The notes under the pieces: generated by a model
The model's input: only the letters and a program-made list of their open reading frames with translations
Told to the model about the DNA's origin: nothing
Databases searched by the model: none
NCBI RefSeq assembly: GCF_001598455.1
Contig: NZ_BCYZ01000049.1
Span: 1-35,260, forward strand
Direction: 5' to 3'
Length of the DNA: 35,260 bases
From: Sphingomonas pruni NBRC 15498
Lineage (GTDB): Bacteria > Pseudomonadota > Alphaproteobacteria > Sphingomonadales > Sphingomonadaceae
Shown: positions 1 through 8,566 of the stretch, piece by piece
Numbering within the stretch: the stretch's first letter is position 1
Layout: the number at the start of each line of letters is the position of its first letter
Position numbers and translations under genes: made by a program

Positions 1-86
1 CGCCTCAGCCGGTGGGAAGGGTGAGGGTGAACGGATCAGGTCAAATTCACCCGCTTCAGGAATAGGAACCCAGCGCAGCCCGGATC
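1..86. other. Left-edge non-coding stretch downstream of the GntR gene
   Basis: These 86 bases lie 3' of the minus-strand regulator. I see no convincing reading frame, tRNA or terminator with a T-run. The stretch may be the end of an intergenic region whose other gene lies outside the window. Confidence 0.4.
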
Positions 87-890
87 TCAGATCGCGACGC
101 GGCGCGCCAGATCGGTACGCCTGGCCTCCACCTCGGCGCGGGCGCGTTCGAACGCATCGCTCTCGGTCGCCTTGAGCAGCCCGTCGATCACGCGCGCGAG
201 ATGGTCACGCATCGCCTTGCGCGCCGCCTTGGAGTTGCGCTCGCGCAGCGCCGCCAGGATCGTCTGATGCTCGTCGATCCGCGGTACCACGCCGACGCTG
301 CGCGCGCGTTCGAGCATATGCTGGCAGAGTGGCGAACGGGTTCGCGCATCCCACAGCGATTCGACCACGTCGACCACCGCCGAATTGCGCGTGGCCCGTG
401 CGATCGCCAGGTGGAATTCGCGGTCGGCATGTTCGCCGCTGACATTTTCCTCGTTCTCGCGCTCCATGTCGCCGATCAGGACTTCGAGCGCGGCGATCTC
501 CTCGTCGGTGATCGACACCGCGGCGAGCGCCGCCGCCTCGCCTTCGAACAGGCGGCGCGCCTCGGTCAGCTCGAACGCGCCGATATCGAGCCCGATCATC
601 GGCGTGTCGAGCGGCGGATTGTCGACGACGAAGATTCCCGAACCGTGGCGCGACCGCACGATGCCGATGACTTCGAGCGCGATCATCGCCTCCCGGATCG
701 TCGGGCGGCTGACCTTGTATTCGTCGGCTAGCTCGCGTTCCGACGGAATGCGCTGGCCCGGCGAGAAGTCCCCGCGCTGGATCGCCTCCGCGACGGACGC
801 GGCGACCTGCTGATAAAGCTTACGCCCGTCAGGCTGCGACGCGATCCCGGTTTGCTTGGTAACTGGCCTGATCAATCTCTGTGTCGACAT
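87..890 (-). CDS. GntR/FadR-family transcriptional regulator with FCD domain
   Basis: This is a predicted cytoplasmic DNA-binding repressor of 267 aa. Residues about 24-90 form a GntR winged helix, with the motif PGQRIPSERELADEYKVSR followed by PTIREAMIALE and a wing ending HGSGIFV. Residues about 108-242 form an all-helical FCD ligand domain, with the Asp/His metal-site pattern spread over DREFHLAIA, RIDEHQTIL and MRDHL. FCD regulators usually bind sugar acids or other carboxylates. The start chosen is the ATG at 888-890 (MSTQRL); an upstream in-frame start at 929 would run through the palindromic control region and adds no family-like sequence. The gene diverges from a TonB receptor operon that encodes mannonate dehydratase, so it is inferred to sense a glucuronate-pathway intermediate and to repress that operon. 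It resembles UxuR/ExuR-type FCD regulators, but the exact ligand cannot be read from sequence. Confidence 0.9.
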   Translation of the reverse strand: MSTQRLIRPVTKQTGIASQPDGRKLYQQVAASVAEAIQRGDFSPGQRIPSERELADEYKVSRPTIREAMIALEVIGIVRSRHGSGIFVVDNPPLDTPMIGLDIGAFELTEARRLFEGEAAALAAVSITDEEIAALEVLIGDMERENEENVSGEHADREFHLAIARATRNSAVVDVVESLWDARTRSPLCQHMLERARSVGVVPRIDEHQTILAALRERNSKAARKAMRDHLARVIDGLLKATESDAFERARAEVEARRTDLARRVAI

Positions 891-902
891 AACCGGTTGA
901 TA

Positions 903-949
903 CTTACCAAAGCCCGCACGCAGCAGCAACAGCGACCTTCTTTGGTAAG
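903..949. promoter_or_regulatory. Inverted repeat CTTACCAAAG...CTTTGGTAAG in the divergent control region
   Basis: A perfect 10-bp inverted repeat has arms at 903-912 and 940-949 with a 27-bp spacer. It starts 13 bp upstream of the regulator's start codon. The TTGGTAA half resembles the half-site of the neighbouring FadR-like boxes, so it may be an autoregulatory operator. It could instead form a hairpin in the regulator's 5' leader. Confidence 0.45.
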
Positions 950-950
950 G

Positions 951-961
951 TGGTCTGACGA
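951..961. promoter_or_regulatory. FadR-like operator, site 1 (TGGTCTGACGA)
   Basis: The site keeps the TGGTC-n-GAC core of FadR/FCD-type GntR operators but is degenerate in its last two bases. It lies 36 bp (between site centres) from the perfect site at 987-997, in the intergenic region between the regulator and the TonB receptor gene. Confidence 0.5.
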
Positions 962-986
962 ACGATTGTCAGGCAATCCTTGCATT

Positions 987-997
987 TGGTCAGACCA
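987..997. promoter_or_regulatory. FadR-like operator, site 2 (TGGTCAGACCA, perfect palindrome)
   Basis: This is a perfect odd-centred palindrome, TGGTC-A-GACCA. It matches the TGGTCnGACCA core known for FadR-family GntR regulators. It lies 65 bp upstream of the TonB receptor start and downstream of site 1. Binding by the adjacent GntR protein is inferred from position and family. Confidence 0.6.
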
Positions 998-1061
998 TTT
1001 GCTAGTCGAACCGCCGAAGCATCGGCGAAAAGACCCGGTGCACGACATCGGAGAGGGTAGG

Positions 1062-3374
1062 ATGATCGGATTGCATGCATCTGTCGGACAGGGGGCGCTG
1101 GCCCTGTCGCTCGCGCTCTGCGCGACGCCGGCACTGGCTCGAGCGGACAAACCGGCCGATCCCGGCCAGAGCGCGCCGGACGCGGCTGCACCCCAGAACA
1201 GCCCTGCAACTGCCGAGACGAACCAGCCCGTTCCCGGCGACATCATCATCACCGCCCAGAAGCGCTCGGAAAATATCCAGAAGGTGCCGCTGGCCGTCTC
1301 CGTGGTCAGCGAGGCCCAGCTCAAGGCTTCCGGCGTCACCCAGTTCCAGGATCTCGGCAAGATCGCGCCATCGCTGACGGTCCGCCCGGCCGAACATCCG
1401 GTCAACGCCAATGTCTCGCTGCGCGGCGTCGGCACCTTCGCGTTCGGCATCGGCGTCGAGCCGAGTGTCGCGGTGCTGGTCGACGAAGTCCCGCTCGCGT
1501 TCCAGGCGCGTGCCTTTACCGACCTGCCCGATGTCGAACGGATCGAAGTGCTGCGCGGCCCGCAGAGCACGCTCTACGGCAAGTCGGCCTCGGCCGGCCT
1601 GATCAACATCATCACGCGCCAGCCCACCGACACGTTCCACGCCCGATTCAACGTGATGGGCACCACCGACAGCGAATATGGCGGCAATTTCAGCGTTTCC
1701 GGCCCGATCAATTCGCAACTCGGCTATGTCCTGTCGGCCAGCTATTCGAATTGGGATGGCAATGTCCGCAACCTGTTCAATGGCAAGAAAGTGAACGGGC
1801 GTGAGGCGTTCAATACCCGCGGCAAACTTCGCTGGGAGCCGGCGTCGAACGTCACCCTCACCCTGTCGGGCAATTACCTCAACGGCAACACCACGGTCGG
1901 ACGCCCGTTCATCCGCATGGACCCGGCGGCGTTGCTCCGCGCCACGCCAGGCCAGACCCAGGCGGTGACGATGCCCGGCGTAACGATCGGCCCGGACAAT
2001 CAGGACATCAGCAACAATTACAATTCGCGCACAAAATACCAGGGCGGCGGCGCCTCCCTACGTGGAGAAATCGGGCTGGGCGACATGACGCTCGTGTCGC
2101 TCACCTCCTATGACAAGTTCCGCCTCGACGACTATCTCGACCATGACGACACTTCGTCGACCGCCACGATCGGTAGCAACATCCAGGTCGGGGCATTCCG
2201 GTCGCAGCTGTTCACCCAGGAAGTCCGCCTGCTCTCGTCGAGCGCCAAGCCGTTCCGCTATACGCTCGGCGCCTATTATGCGAACGTGAAGTTCGAGCGC
2301 CCGTTCATGCGCGGGCCCTATTTCGCGCCGGCCGATTGGTATGCGACGTCGAAATCGGAGCAGATCGCCGGCTTTGCCCAGATCGACTGGGAGATCGTGC
2401 CGCACCTCACCCTGACGGCCGGTGGCCGCGTCCAGAACGAGAAGGTGTCCTATACCTTCCAGGACAATCGCGCACCCGTGGGCTCACAATTCTTTGCCGG
2501 TAGCGCCTCCGATACCGCCGGCACCTACCGGATCAGCGGCCGTTACGAAGTCACGCCTGATCTGATGTTCTTCGCCACCTATTCGACGGGATACAAGGGC
2601 CAGACATACGATCTCACTACCGGCTTCAACCAGGCGCGCGCCGATGCAGGCCCGATCAAACCTGAACGGTCGCGCGACAAGGAAATCGGCGTGCGTACGC
2701 AGTTTCTCGACCGGCGCGTGACCTTCAACCTCACCTATTTCGATACCAATTACAAAAACCTGCAGGCACAGACGATCGAGACTGTCGGCGGAACTCAGAA
2801 TTTTCGCCTGACCAACGTCGGTGGCCTCAACACCAAGGGTGTCGAAGTCGACAGTTCAGCGCGGCTTGGCGACGACTTCAATCTCACGGGGTCTGTCGCC
2901 TATCTTGACGCCAAATATACGTCGTATCCGGTTGCTCAATGTTATCCGCTGCAGCAAATCCCGGTTACTTGCCTTCCGCCGACATCGCCCACCTATCAAA
3001 ACCTGACCGGCGCCCGCGCCGTTCAAGCGCCTAAATGGAAATTCTCCCTTGGCGCCGATTATTCCCCGTCGCTGGGCGGCAATCTCAAGGGAGTCGCGCA
3101 GGCAAACTGGCAATATCAGAGCAGCGTCTATTATGTCGCCGAAGACCCCCAGACGTTCCAAAAGGCCTATAGCATCGTCAATGCTGGCCTCGGCGTGCGC
3201 GACAAGGACCGCAAGTGGGAAATCGTCGCGTTCGTCAACAACCTGTTCGACGTTCAATATTATCCGGCGCTGGTCAACACGGCGGGCAATTTCGGCAACA
3301 AGGTCGCGACACAGGCGCTGCTGCCGCGTGACTTTCGCCGCTATGGCGGGCTGCGGCTCGGCGTGAACTTCTGA
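1062..3374 (+). CDS. TonB-dependent outer-membrane receptor
   Basis: This 770-aa outer-membrane transporter imports a large substrate using TonB-ExbBD energy. The start chosen is the ATG at 1062, preceded by GAGAGGG; it gives a clean signal peptide (MIGLHASVGQGALALSLALC, cleaved near ALARA). A Pro/Ala-rich linker follows, then a TonB-box-like IIITAQKR near residue 57, a plug domain to about residue 190 (VPLAVSVVS, LRGVGTF, VERIEVLRGPQSTLYGKSA), and a 22-strand-type beta barrel. The protein ends RYGGLRLGVNF with the terminal Phe usual for BAM substrates. An upstream in-frame ATG at 852 would place the operator region inside the protein and is rejected. The plug with VAVLVDEVPL is typical of the sphingomonad receptors linked to sugar and aromatic uptake. 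The downstream uxuA and GH2 genes suggest a glucuronide or glucuronic-acid oligosaccharide as substrate (inference). Confidence 0.95.
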   Translation: MIGLHASVGQGALALSLALCATPALARADKPADPGQSAPDAAAPQNSPATAETNQPVPGDIIITAQKRSENIQKVPLAVSVVSEAQLKASGVTQFQDLGKIAPSLTVRPAEHPVNANVSLRGVGTFAFGIGVEPSVAVLVDEVPLAFQARAFTDLPDVERIEVLRGPQSTLYGKSASAGLINIITRQPTDTFHARFNVMGTTDSEYGGNFSVSGPINSQLGYVLSASYSNWDGNVRNLFNGKKVNGREAFNTRGKLRWEPASNVTLTLSGNYLNGNTTVGRPFIRMDPAALLRATPGQTQAVTMPGVTIGPDNQDISNNYNSRTKYQGGGASLRGEIGLGDMTLVSLTSYDKFRLDDYLDHDDTSSTATIGSNIQVGAFRSQLFTQEVRLLSSSAKPFRYTLGAYYANVKFERPFMRGPYFAPADWYATSKSEQIAGFAQIDWEIVPHLTLTAGGRVQNEKVSYTFQDNRAPVGSQFFAGSASDTAGTYRISGRYEVTPDLMFFATYSTGYKGQTYDLTTGFNQARADAGPIKPERSRDKEIGVRTQFLDRRVTFNLTYFDTNYKNLQAQTIETVGGTQNFRLTNVGGLNTKGVEVDSSARLGDDFNLTGSVAYLDAKYTSYPVAQCYPLQQIPVTCLPPTSPTYQNLTGARAVQAPKWKFSLGADYSPSLGGNLKGVAQANWQYQSSVYYVAEDPQTFQKAYSIVNAGLGVRDKDRKWEIVAFVNNLFDVQYYPALVNTAGNFGNKVATQALLPRDFRRYGGLRLGVNF

Positions 3375-3427
3375 TGGCGAGGCGGGGCGCGTACTGCCCC
3401 GCCGCTTCGAGTGGAATTGGGAGCGGC

Positions 3428-4756
3428 ATGATAGTTCGTTTTACGCTGCCCGTGGCGATGGCAAGTGCCGTAGCGCTCTTCGCTGCGGCAGCCGCGCCGG
3501 CCCAAAATGCGTTGGCCCAAGATGCACCGGCGAGGCCGGGAGTGGATGCGCCCGAACTCGCTGCGCTCGGCCCACATCCGGTCGGCGTCGCCGATATCGA
3601 GTTCGTCCAGCCCAGTCAGGCCGACCCGCTCCAGGGCCAGGATCGACCGGCGATCATAGACCGGCATCTGGCACTCAAGATCTGGTATCCGGCCGCCACT
3701 CCGGGAAAGGGAACGACCTACCGTTCGGCGTTACCGGGAGAGAACGGCAAGGACGTGTCCTTCTCCGTCGCCGGCATCGCGTCGCCCAGCGCGCGGGCTG
3801 CCCAGGGTCGATTTCCGCTCGTCATCCTCGCACACGGCTACAGCAACACCCCCGTGGTGCTGTCCTGGCTGGGCGAGAATCTCGCCAGCAAGGGCTATGT
3901 CGTCGTCGCCCCGGACTTTCGCGATCCGCCGATCACCATCCGCACCGCGGCGGCGGCGGCCGGGCCACTCGCCCGGCGGCCGCTCGACATCGCCTTCGTC
4001 GCCGCCGAGGCGCAGCGCCGCGCCCGAGCGGGGCTTGGACCATTCGCGACCGCCGACGCCGACCGCACGGTGCTGATCGGCTATTCGATGGGTGGCTATG
4101 GCGTGCTCACCGCCGCGGGCGCGCCGCTCGACCCGGGCCTGGCGGGCGCGACGCGCAATGTGCTCGCGCCTTATGTCGCGACCGGACCCAAAGCAGGCGA
4201 ACTCAAGGTCGCCGGGTTGAAAGCGGTGGTCGCGATCTCGCCGCCCGGCACGCTTCGCGGCACCAATTTGTGGGCTAACCCCGGCGTCGCCGCGATCCGC
4301 GCGCCGACATTGTTCATCGTCGGCAGCCAGGACCATGTCGTCGGCTACAACCCCGGCGTACGGACATTGTTCGAGCAGGAGGCGCACGCGCCCCGCTATC
4401 TGCTGACGTTCCGCGAAGCGGCGCACAGCATCGCGCTGATCGGCGCGCCGGCCGAAATGCGCGGCTCTTTCTGGGATATCGACTGGTTCGAGGATGCGGT
4501 GTGGCGCAAGGACCGGTTGATGGCGATCGAGACGCATTTCATCACCGCTTTCCTCGATCGCTACGTCAAGGACGATGCCGCCAAGGCAGCTTATATCGAC
4601 GGGCTGACACCCAATTCCGACGATGGAATTTGGACGGGAGCACCGCCCGGGCGCTATGCTGGATACAGTCCAGGACCGCCCGCCGCGACATTGTGGAAGG
4701 GATTCCAACCGAACAAGGCATCGGGAATGTCGTTCGAATTCAAACCCGCCGAATAG
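3428..4756 (+). CDS. Secreted alpha/beta hydrolase (dienelactone hydrolase / PAF-acetylhydrolase-like)
   Basis: This 442-aa protein has a signal peptide ([20 protein letters not shown], cleaved near AQNALAQ). The alpha/beta-hydrolase motifs are present: an HGYSNTP oxyanion segment, the nucleophile elbow GYSMGG with Ser about 220, an acid in GSQDHVV and a histidine in EAAHSIAL. The ATG at 3428 was chosen over the in-frame ATG at 3374, which overlaps the receptor's stop region and lacks a signal peptide; GGGAGCGGC sits just upstream. The gene is 53 nt downstream of the TonB receptor and precedes uxuA. The reaction is not determined by sequence. In this context it could remove ester groups (acyl, aryl or methyl) from glucuronides in the periplasm before the GH2 enzyme acts. 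It lacks the GCSRNGKGA motif of CE15 glucuronoyl esterases. Confidence 0.85.
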   Translation: MIVRFTLPVAMASAVALFAAAAAPAQNALAQDAPARPGVDAPELAALGPHPVGVADIEFVQPSQADPLQGQDRPAIIDRHLALKIWYPAATPGKGTTYRSALPGENGKDVSFSVAGIASPSARAAQGRFPLVILAHGYSNTPVVLSWLGENLASKGYVVVAPDFRDPPITIRTAAAAAGPLARRPLDIAFVAAEAQRRARAGLGPFATADADRTVLIGYSMGGYGVLTAAGAPLDPGLAGATRNVLAPYVATGPKAGELKVAGLKAVVAISPPGTLRGTNLWANPGVAAIRAPTLFIVGSQDHVVGYNPGVRTLFEQEAHAPRYLLTFREAAHSIALIGAPAEMRGSFWDIDWFEDAVWRKDRLMAIETHFITAFLDRYVKDDAAKAAYIDGLTPNSDDGIWTGAPPGRYAGYSPGPPAATLWKGFQPNKASGMSFEFKPAE

Positions 4757-4823
4757 GCAATACCAAGCAACAGCCCGGCGGCGCCCATCGGTCGACGCCA
4801 ACATGCAGGAGCAGTTACCGACG

Positions 4824-6008
4824 ATGTTCATGACGCAGACGATGCGCTGGTTCGGACCCGACGACCCCGTGTCGCTACGCGATATCCGCCAGGCGGGCGC
4901 GACCGAAGTCGTGACCGCTTTGCACGATACAGCCAATGGAGAAGTCTGGCCACGCGACGCGATCGCCGCGCGCAAGCGCATGATCGAGCAAGCCGGGCTC
5001 GGCTGGACCGTGGTTGAGAGTCTGCCCGTGCACGAGGGGATCAAGACCCGGGCGCGCGATTACGATCGGTTGATCGAGCAATATCGCGAAAGCCTGCGCA
5101 ACCTGGCTGCGTGCGGGATCGACGTCGTCACCTATAATTTCATGCCGGTGCTCGACTGGACGCGGACCGATCTGGCCTGGCCGATGCCCGACGGCGCGCT
5201 GGCCCTGCGTTTCGAGCTCGAGGCGGTCGCCGTATACGACCTCCACATCCTGCGGCGCCCCGGCGCCGAACAGGATTATGCACCGGGCATGGTCGAGGCG
5301 GCGGCGCGCCGGTTCCAGGCAATGGACGACAGCGCTCGCGCCATGTTGGCGCAGACGATCATCGCCGGATTGCCGGGGAGCGAGGAAAGCTTCACCGCGA
5401 CCGAATTCCTGGCGGCGATCCAGAGCTACGCCGATATCGGCCCCGACCGCCTGCGCGAAAACCATGTCGCCTTTCTCGAAGCGGTTTGCCCGGTCGCCGA
5501 CGAGCTGGGCATTCGGCTCGTCGTCCACCCGGACGACCCGCCCTTTCCGATGTTCGGCCTGCCGCGCGTCGTGAGCACCGAGGCGGACGTCACCGATCTC
5601 TTCGCGCGCGTACCGAACCGATCAAACGGACTTTGCTTCTGCGCCGGGTCGTTCGGCGTGCGGCCGGACAACGATCTTCCCGGAATGGTCGAGCGGCTCG
5701 GCGACCGTATCGGCTTCCTGCATCTGCGTTCGGTGCAGCGAGAGACCAACGGCGCGTTTCACGAGGCAGCGCATCTCGAGGGCGACGCCAACATGACGGC
5801 GATCGTCGGCGCGGTGCACGCGCTACAATACCGGAGCGGCCGCTCGATTCCGATGCGCCCCGACCACGGCCATCAGATGCTCGACGACCTCACTAAGCGG
5901 ACCAACCCCGGCTACTCGCTGCTCGGGCGCCTGCGCGGGCTGGCCGAGCTTCGCGGGCTCGAACGCGGCATCGCGTTCGCGCGCGGCAACGACACGACGA
6001 CAGACTGA
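4824..6008 (+). CDS. uxuA: D-mannonate dehydratase
   Basis: The enzyme dehydrates D-mannonate to 2-keto-3-deoxy-D-gluconate in the cytoplasmic glucuronate branch (UxuC, UxuB, UxuA). The product is 394 aa, the same as E. coli UxuA. Family signatures are [12 protein letters not shown] at the N-terminus, the [12 protein letters not shown] segment, [14 protein letters not shown], the metal-site region [25 protein letters not shown] and the C-terminal RPDHGHQM motif. The start chosen is the ATG at 4824, 12 nt after AGGAG (4807-4811); ATG 4830 and ATG 4803 are alternatives. The gene lies 67 nt after the hydrolase and 17 nt before the GH2 gene. The isomerase and the fructuronate reductase are not in the window, so the pathway is completed elsewhere. 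Confidence 0.95.
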   Translation: MFMTQTMRWFGPDDPVSLRDIRQAGATEVVTALHDTANGEVWPRDAIAARKRMIEQAGLGWTVVESLPVHEGIKTRARDYDRLIEQYRESLRNLAACGIDVVTYNFMPVLDWTRTDLAWPMPDGALALRFELEAVAVYDLHILRRPGAEQDYAPGMVEAAARRFQAMDDSARAMLAQTIIAGLPGSEESFTATEFLAAIQSYADIGPDRLRENHVAFLEAVCPVADELGIRLVVHPDDPPFPMFGLPRVVSTEADVTDLFARVPNRSNGLCFCAGSFGVRPDNDLPGMVERLGDRIGFLHLRSVQRETNGAFHEAAHLEGDANMTAIVGAVHALQYRSGRSIPMRPDHGHQMLDDLTKRTNPGYSLLGRLRGLAELRGLERGIAFARGNDTTTD

Positions 6009-6025
6009 AAACGGGAGAGCGGAAC

Positions 6026-7921
6026 GTGCAGATGGCAAAGATGATCCGGCGACTGATCGCCGCGGCGATGGTCTGCGCGGCGCCCGCGGTGGCGCAGCAG
6101 GCCGCCCCTCCCACACTGCCGCTGGCGACGGTCGAGACCGGGCCGCTGCTCGTCTCGGCCGATATGCGCGACGGACTCGATCTGTCGGGGCCGTGGCATT
6201 ATTCGGTCGATCCCTTCCGAGCCGGCCTTGCCGGCTTTCACGGCGAAGCGCCGGGCGAGAGCCAGCAGCGCTATCTCGACCTCGATGTCGCCAAGGCGAT
6301 GAAAGACGACAATCGCGCAATGTACGAGTTCGATCTCGCGCGCTCGCCCGTCACCACCCTGCCCTCGTCCTGGCTGACCGAAGCGCCCGAGTTGCGTTAT
6401 TACCAGGGTCTGATGTGGTATCAGCGGACCTTCCCGACGCCGGCATCGCGCAAGGGCCGCTATTTCCTACGCTTCGGCGCGGCCAATTATGCGACCGTCG
6501 TCTATCTCAACGGCAAGCCCGTCGGGCGGCACGAAGGCGGCTTCACCCCGTTCGCGTTCGAGGTGACAAAATTGCTGCGTGCCGGCGACAACCAGATCAC
6601 GGTCGGGGTGGATTCGCAGGCGACCGAAGCAACCGTGCCGCCGCCGGTCACCGATTGGGAGAATTATGGCGGGATCACCCGGCCAATCCGGCTGATCTCG
6701 ACTCCCGATACCTATGTCGATGATGCCTGGGTGCGGTTGACCCGTGACGGCCAACTCGCAGTCGACGCGCATCTCGACGGCACCCAGGCAGGCAATCACG
6801 CCATCCGGCTGGAGATCGCGGCGCTCGGGGTCGACCTCGCCGGCACTACCGATGCACAAGGCAATTGGCGCGCGACGGTCGCCGCCCCCCGGGCGCTGAT
6901 CCGCTGGTCGCCCGAACAGCCCAAACTCTATGACGTCACGATCGCCGCGGGTGACGACCAATGGCGTGACCGGGTCGGATTCCGCACGATCGAAGTGCGC
7001 GGCCCCGATATCCTGCTCAACGGCAAGCCGATCTTCCTGCGCGGCATCTCGCTACACGAGGAGGAGCTCGGTACCGACCCGACCCGCGCGATGACTCCCG
7101 CCGCGGCACGCGCCTTGCTCAGCGAGATCAAGGACGGTTTGCACGGCAATTATGTCCGCCTTGCCCATTACCCGCATTCCGAGGTGATGACCCGGCTGGC
7201 CGACGAAATGGGGATCATCGTGTGGAGCGAAGTGCCGGTCTATTGGCGCGTCGCGTGGAGCAATCCCGATACGCTGGCGACCGCGCGCAACATGATCGCG
7301 GAGAACATCATCCGCGACCGCAACCGCGCCTCGATCGCGATCTGGAGCGTCGCCAATGAAACCCCGGTGACCGATGCGCGCAACACTTTCCTGCGCACCC
7401 TGGTCAGCGACGTGCGCAAGCTCGACGGCACGCGACTGGTCAGCGCGGCGCTGTTGACCGAGCGATCGCAAGGGCCCGACGGCAAGCCGATCATCGCCAT
7501 GGCGGACCCGCTCGCCGATGCGCTGGATGTGGTCGCGATCAACACTTATTTCGGCTGGTACACGCCCGATCGGCTCGACGACCTGGCCAGCTTCTCGTTC
7601 CGCGTGCCCGCGAACAAGCCGCTGATCTTCTCCGAATTCGGCGCCGACGCCAAAGCGGGCTTCCACGATCTGCGCGGCATGCCGGAGAAGTTCTCCGAGG
7701 AATATCAAGCTGAGTTCTATCGCAAGACACTCGGCATGGTCGACCGCATCCCAACGCTGCGCGGCATGTCACCGTGGATCCTGAAGGACTTCCGCTCGCC
7801 ACGGCGGCAGAATCCGGACTTCCAGCAAGGTTGGAACCGCAAGGGCCTGATTTCCGAAACCGGCCAGCGCAAACAGGCGTTTGGCGTGCTGGCGAGCTAT
7901 TACCAGAGCAAGGAACGCTGA
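6026..7921 (+). CDS. Secreted glycoside hydrolase family 2, probable beta-glucuronidase
   Basis: The predicted enzyme releases a terminal beta-linked sugar, probably glucuronic acid, from conjugates or oligosaccharides. The protein is 631 aa with an N-terminal signal sequence (MIRRLIAAAMVCAAPAVAQQ). Domain order is a jelly-roll sugar-binding domain (about 40-225, RYYQGLMWYQRTF, VYLNGKPVGRHEGGFTPF), an immunoglobulin-like domain (about 226-330) and a TIM barrel from about 335 (ILLNGKPIFLRGISLHEE). The catalytic acid/base is Glu445 in SVANETPV and the nucleophile is Glu537 in FSEFGAD. The start is GTG at 6026 after GGGAGAG, with an ATG two codons later. Beta-glucuronidase is favoured over beta-galactosidase or mannosidase because of the general UidA-like layout, the moderate length and the adjacent uxuA. 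Substrate specificity is still an inference. Confidence 0.88.
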   Translation: MQMAKMIRRLIAAAMVCAAPAVAQQAAPPTLPLATVETGPLLVSADMRDGLDLSGPWHYSVDPFRAGLAGFHGEAPGESQQRYLDLDVAKAMKDDNRAMYEFDLARSPVTTLPSSWLTEAPELRYYQGLMWYQRTFPTPASRKGRYFLRFGAANYATVVYLNGKPVGRHEGGFTPFAFEVTKLLRAGDNQITVGVDSQATEATVPPPVTDWENYGGITRPIRLISTPDTYVDDAWVRLTRDGQLAVDAHLDGTQAGNHAIRLEIAALGVDLAGTTDAQGNWRATVAAPRALIRWSPEQPKLYDVTIAAGDDQWRDRVGFRTIEVRGPDILLNGKPIFLRGISLHEEELGTDPTRAMTPAAARALLSEIKDGLHGNYVRLAHYPHSEVMTRLADEMGIIVWSEVPVYWRVAWSNPDTLATARNMIAENIIRDRNRASIAIWSVANETPVTDARNTFLRTLVSDVRKLDGTRLVSAALLTERSQGPDGKPIIAMADPLADALDVVAINTYFGWYTPDRLDDLASFSFRVPANKPLIFSEFGADAKAGFHDLRGMPEKFSEEYQAEFYRKTLGMVDRIPTLRGMSPWILKDFRSPRRQNPDFQQGWNRKGLISETGQRKQAFGVLASYYQSKER

Positions 7922-7960
7922 AGGTCTGCCCCGCAAGCCGCGAAACAGCCAAGCAAGCGG

Positions 7961-8005
7961 ATAGGCCGGCCCCGTTCCAATTCGGACCGGTCGGTGGCGG
8001 CCTAT
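7961..8005. other. Weak stem-loop downstream of the glucuronide operon
   Basis: Arms ATAGGCCG (7961-7968) and CGGCCTAT (7998-8005) form an 8-bp inverted repeat with a 29-nt loop, 40 nt after the GH2 stop. No T-run follows. It could mark the end of the operon, but the rest of the 219-nt gap shows nothing distinctive. Confidence 0.25.
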
Positions 8006-8140
8006 TCGTTGCCCGCTTCCTTCTCGCGGCATCCGGAAAGACCACGCCAAAGGTTATCCGCGTCTTTACCACGCCGGACGACCGCATGTTCACACGTCTT
8101 CGTCATAAGCATCCTCGCGTTTCTACCCAAGGATGCCGAT

Positions 8141-8566
8141 ATGAAGAACGTTTGTATTGCTTTAGTCGCGGCTTTCGCGGTCGCATCCCCAGCCGCCCAG
8201 GCGGTCGATCCCCGTGTATCGGTCAATTCGGCCCAATACACGATCGGCATCAGCGGCTTCGTGCCGGTGGTGTGTCGTGCCACGGTCGACGCGGCGATGG
8301 TCCCCGCCCAGGGCGGCCAGGTATCGCTCGGTTCGCTCAACGAGTTCTGCAACAACCCCAACGGCTATGAAGTCTATGCCGATTATTCGGCGAACATGGC
8401 CAAAGCGAGCCTGTTGGTCGACGGCCAGAAAGTGCCACTCGGCAAGGACGGCACCACCCGCGTGACCAAGTCGAACCGCGCGGGCATTGCTGCCCACGCG
8501 GTTTCGCTGGATTTGCCGAAGGGTGTCGAGCCGGGCACGATCTCGTTCCGGATCGTCGCGCTATAA
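8141..8566 (+). CDS. Small secreted SCPU-like protein (orphan pilus-subunit-like)
   Basis: This 141-aa protein has a signal peptide (MKNVCIALVAAFAVASPAAQA) and a short beta-rich body. It has two cysteines in the mature part (PVVCRATVD, NEFCNNPNGYEV) spaced as in spore-coat-U/Csu pilin folds, and a terminal strand GTISFRIVAL. Start ATG 8141 has AAGGA 7 nt upstream; longer in-frame starts lack a signal sequence. It is convergent with the tip-subunit gene, and the two coding regions overlap by six bases (CTATAA, 8561-8566). A link to the Csu-like pilus is inferred from fold resemblance and position. It could be a minor subunit, an independent secreted protein or an assembly inhibitor. Confidence 0.75.
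   Translation: MKNVCIALVAAFAVASPAAQAVDPRVSVNSAQYTIGISGFVPVVCRATVDAAMVPAQGGQVSLGSLNEFCNNPNGYEVYADYSANMAKASLLVDGQKVPLGKDGTTRVTKSNRAGIAAHAVSLDLPKGVEPGTISFRIVAL

Noticed and set aside
852..1061. N-terminal extension of the TonB receptor from ATG 852
   Set aside because: It would code through the operator region and lacks a signal peptide; the ATG at 1062 has a ribosome site and a typical leader.
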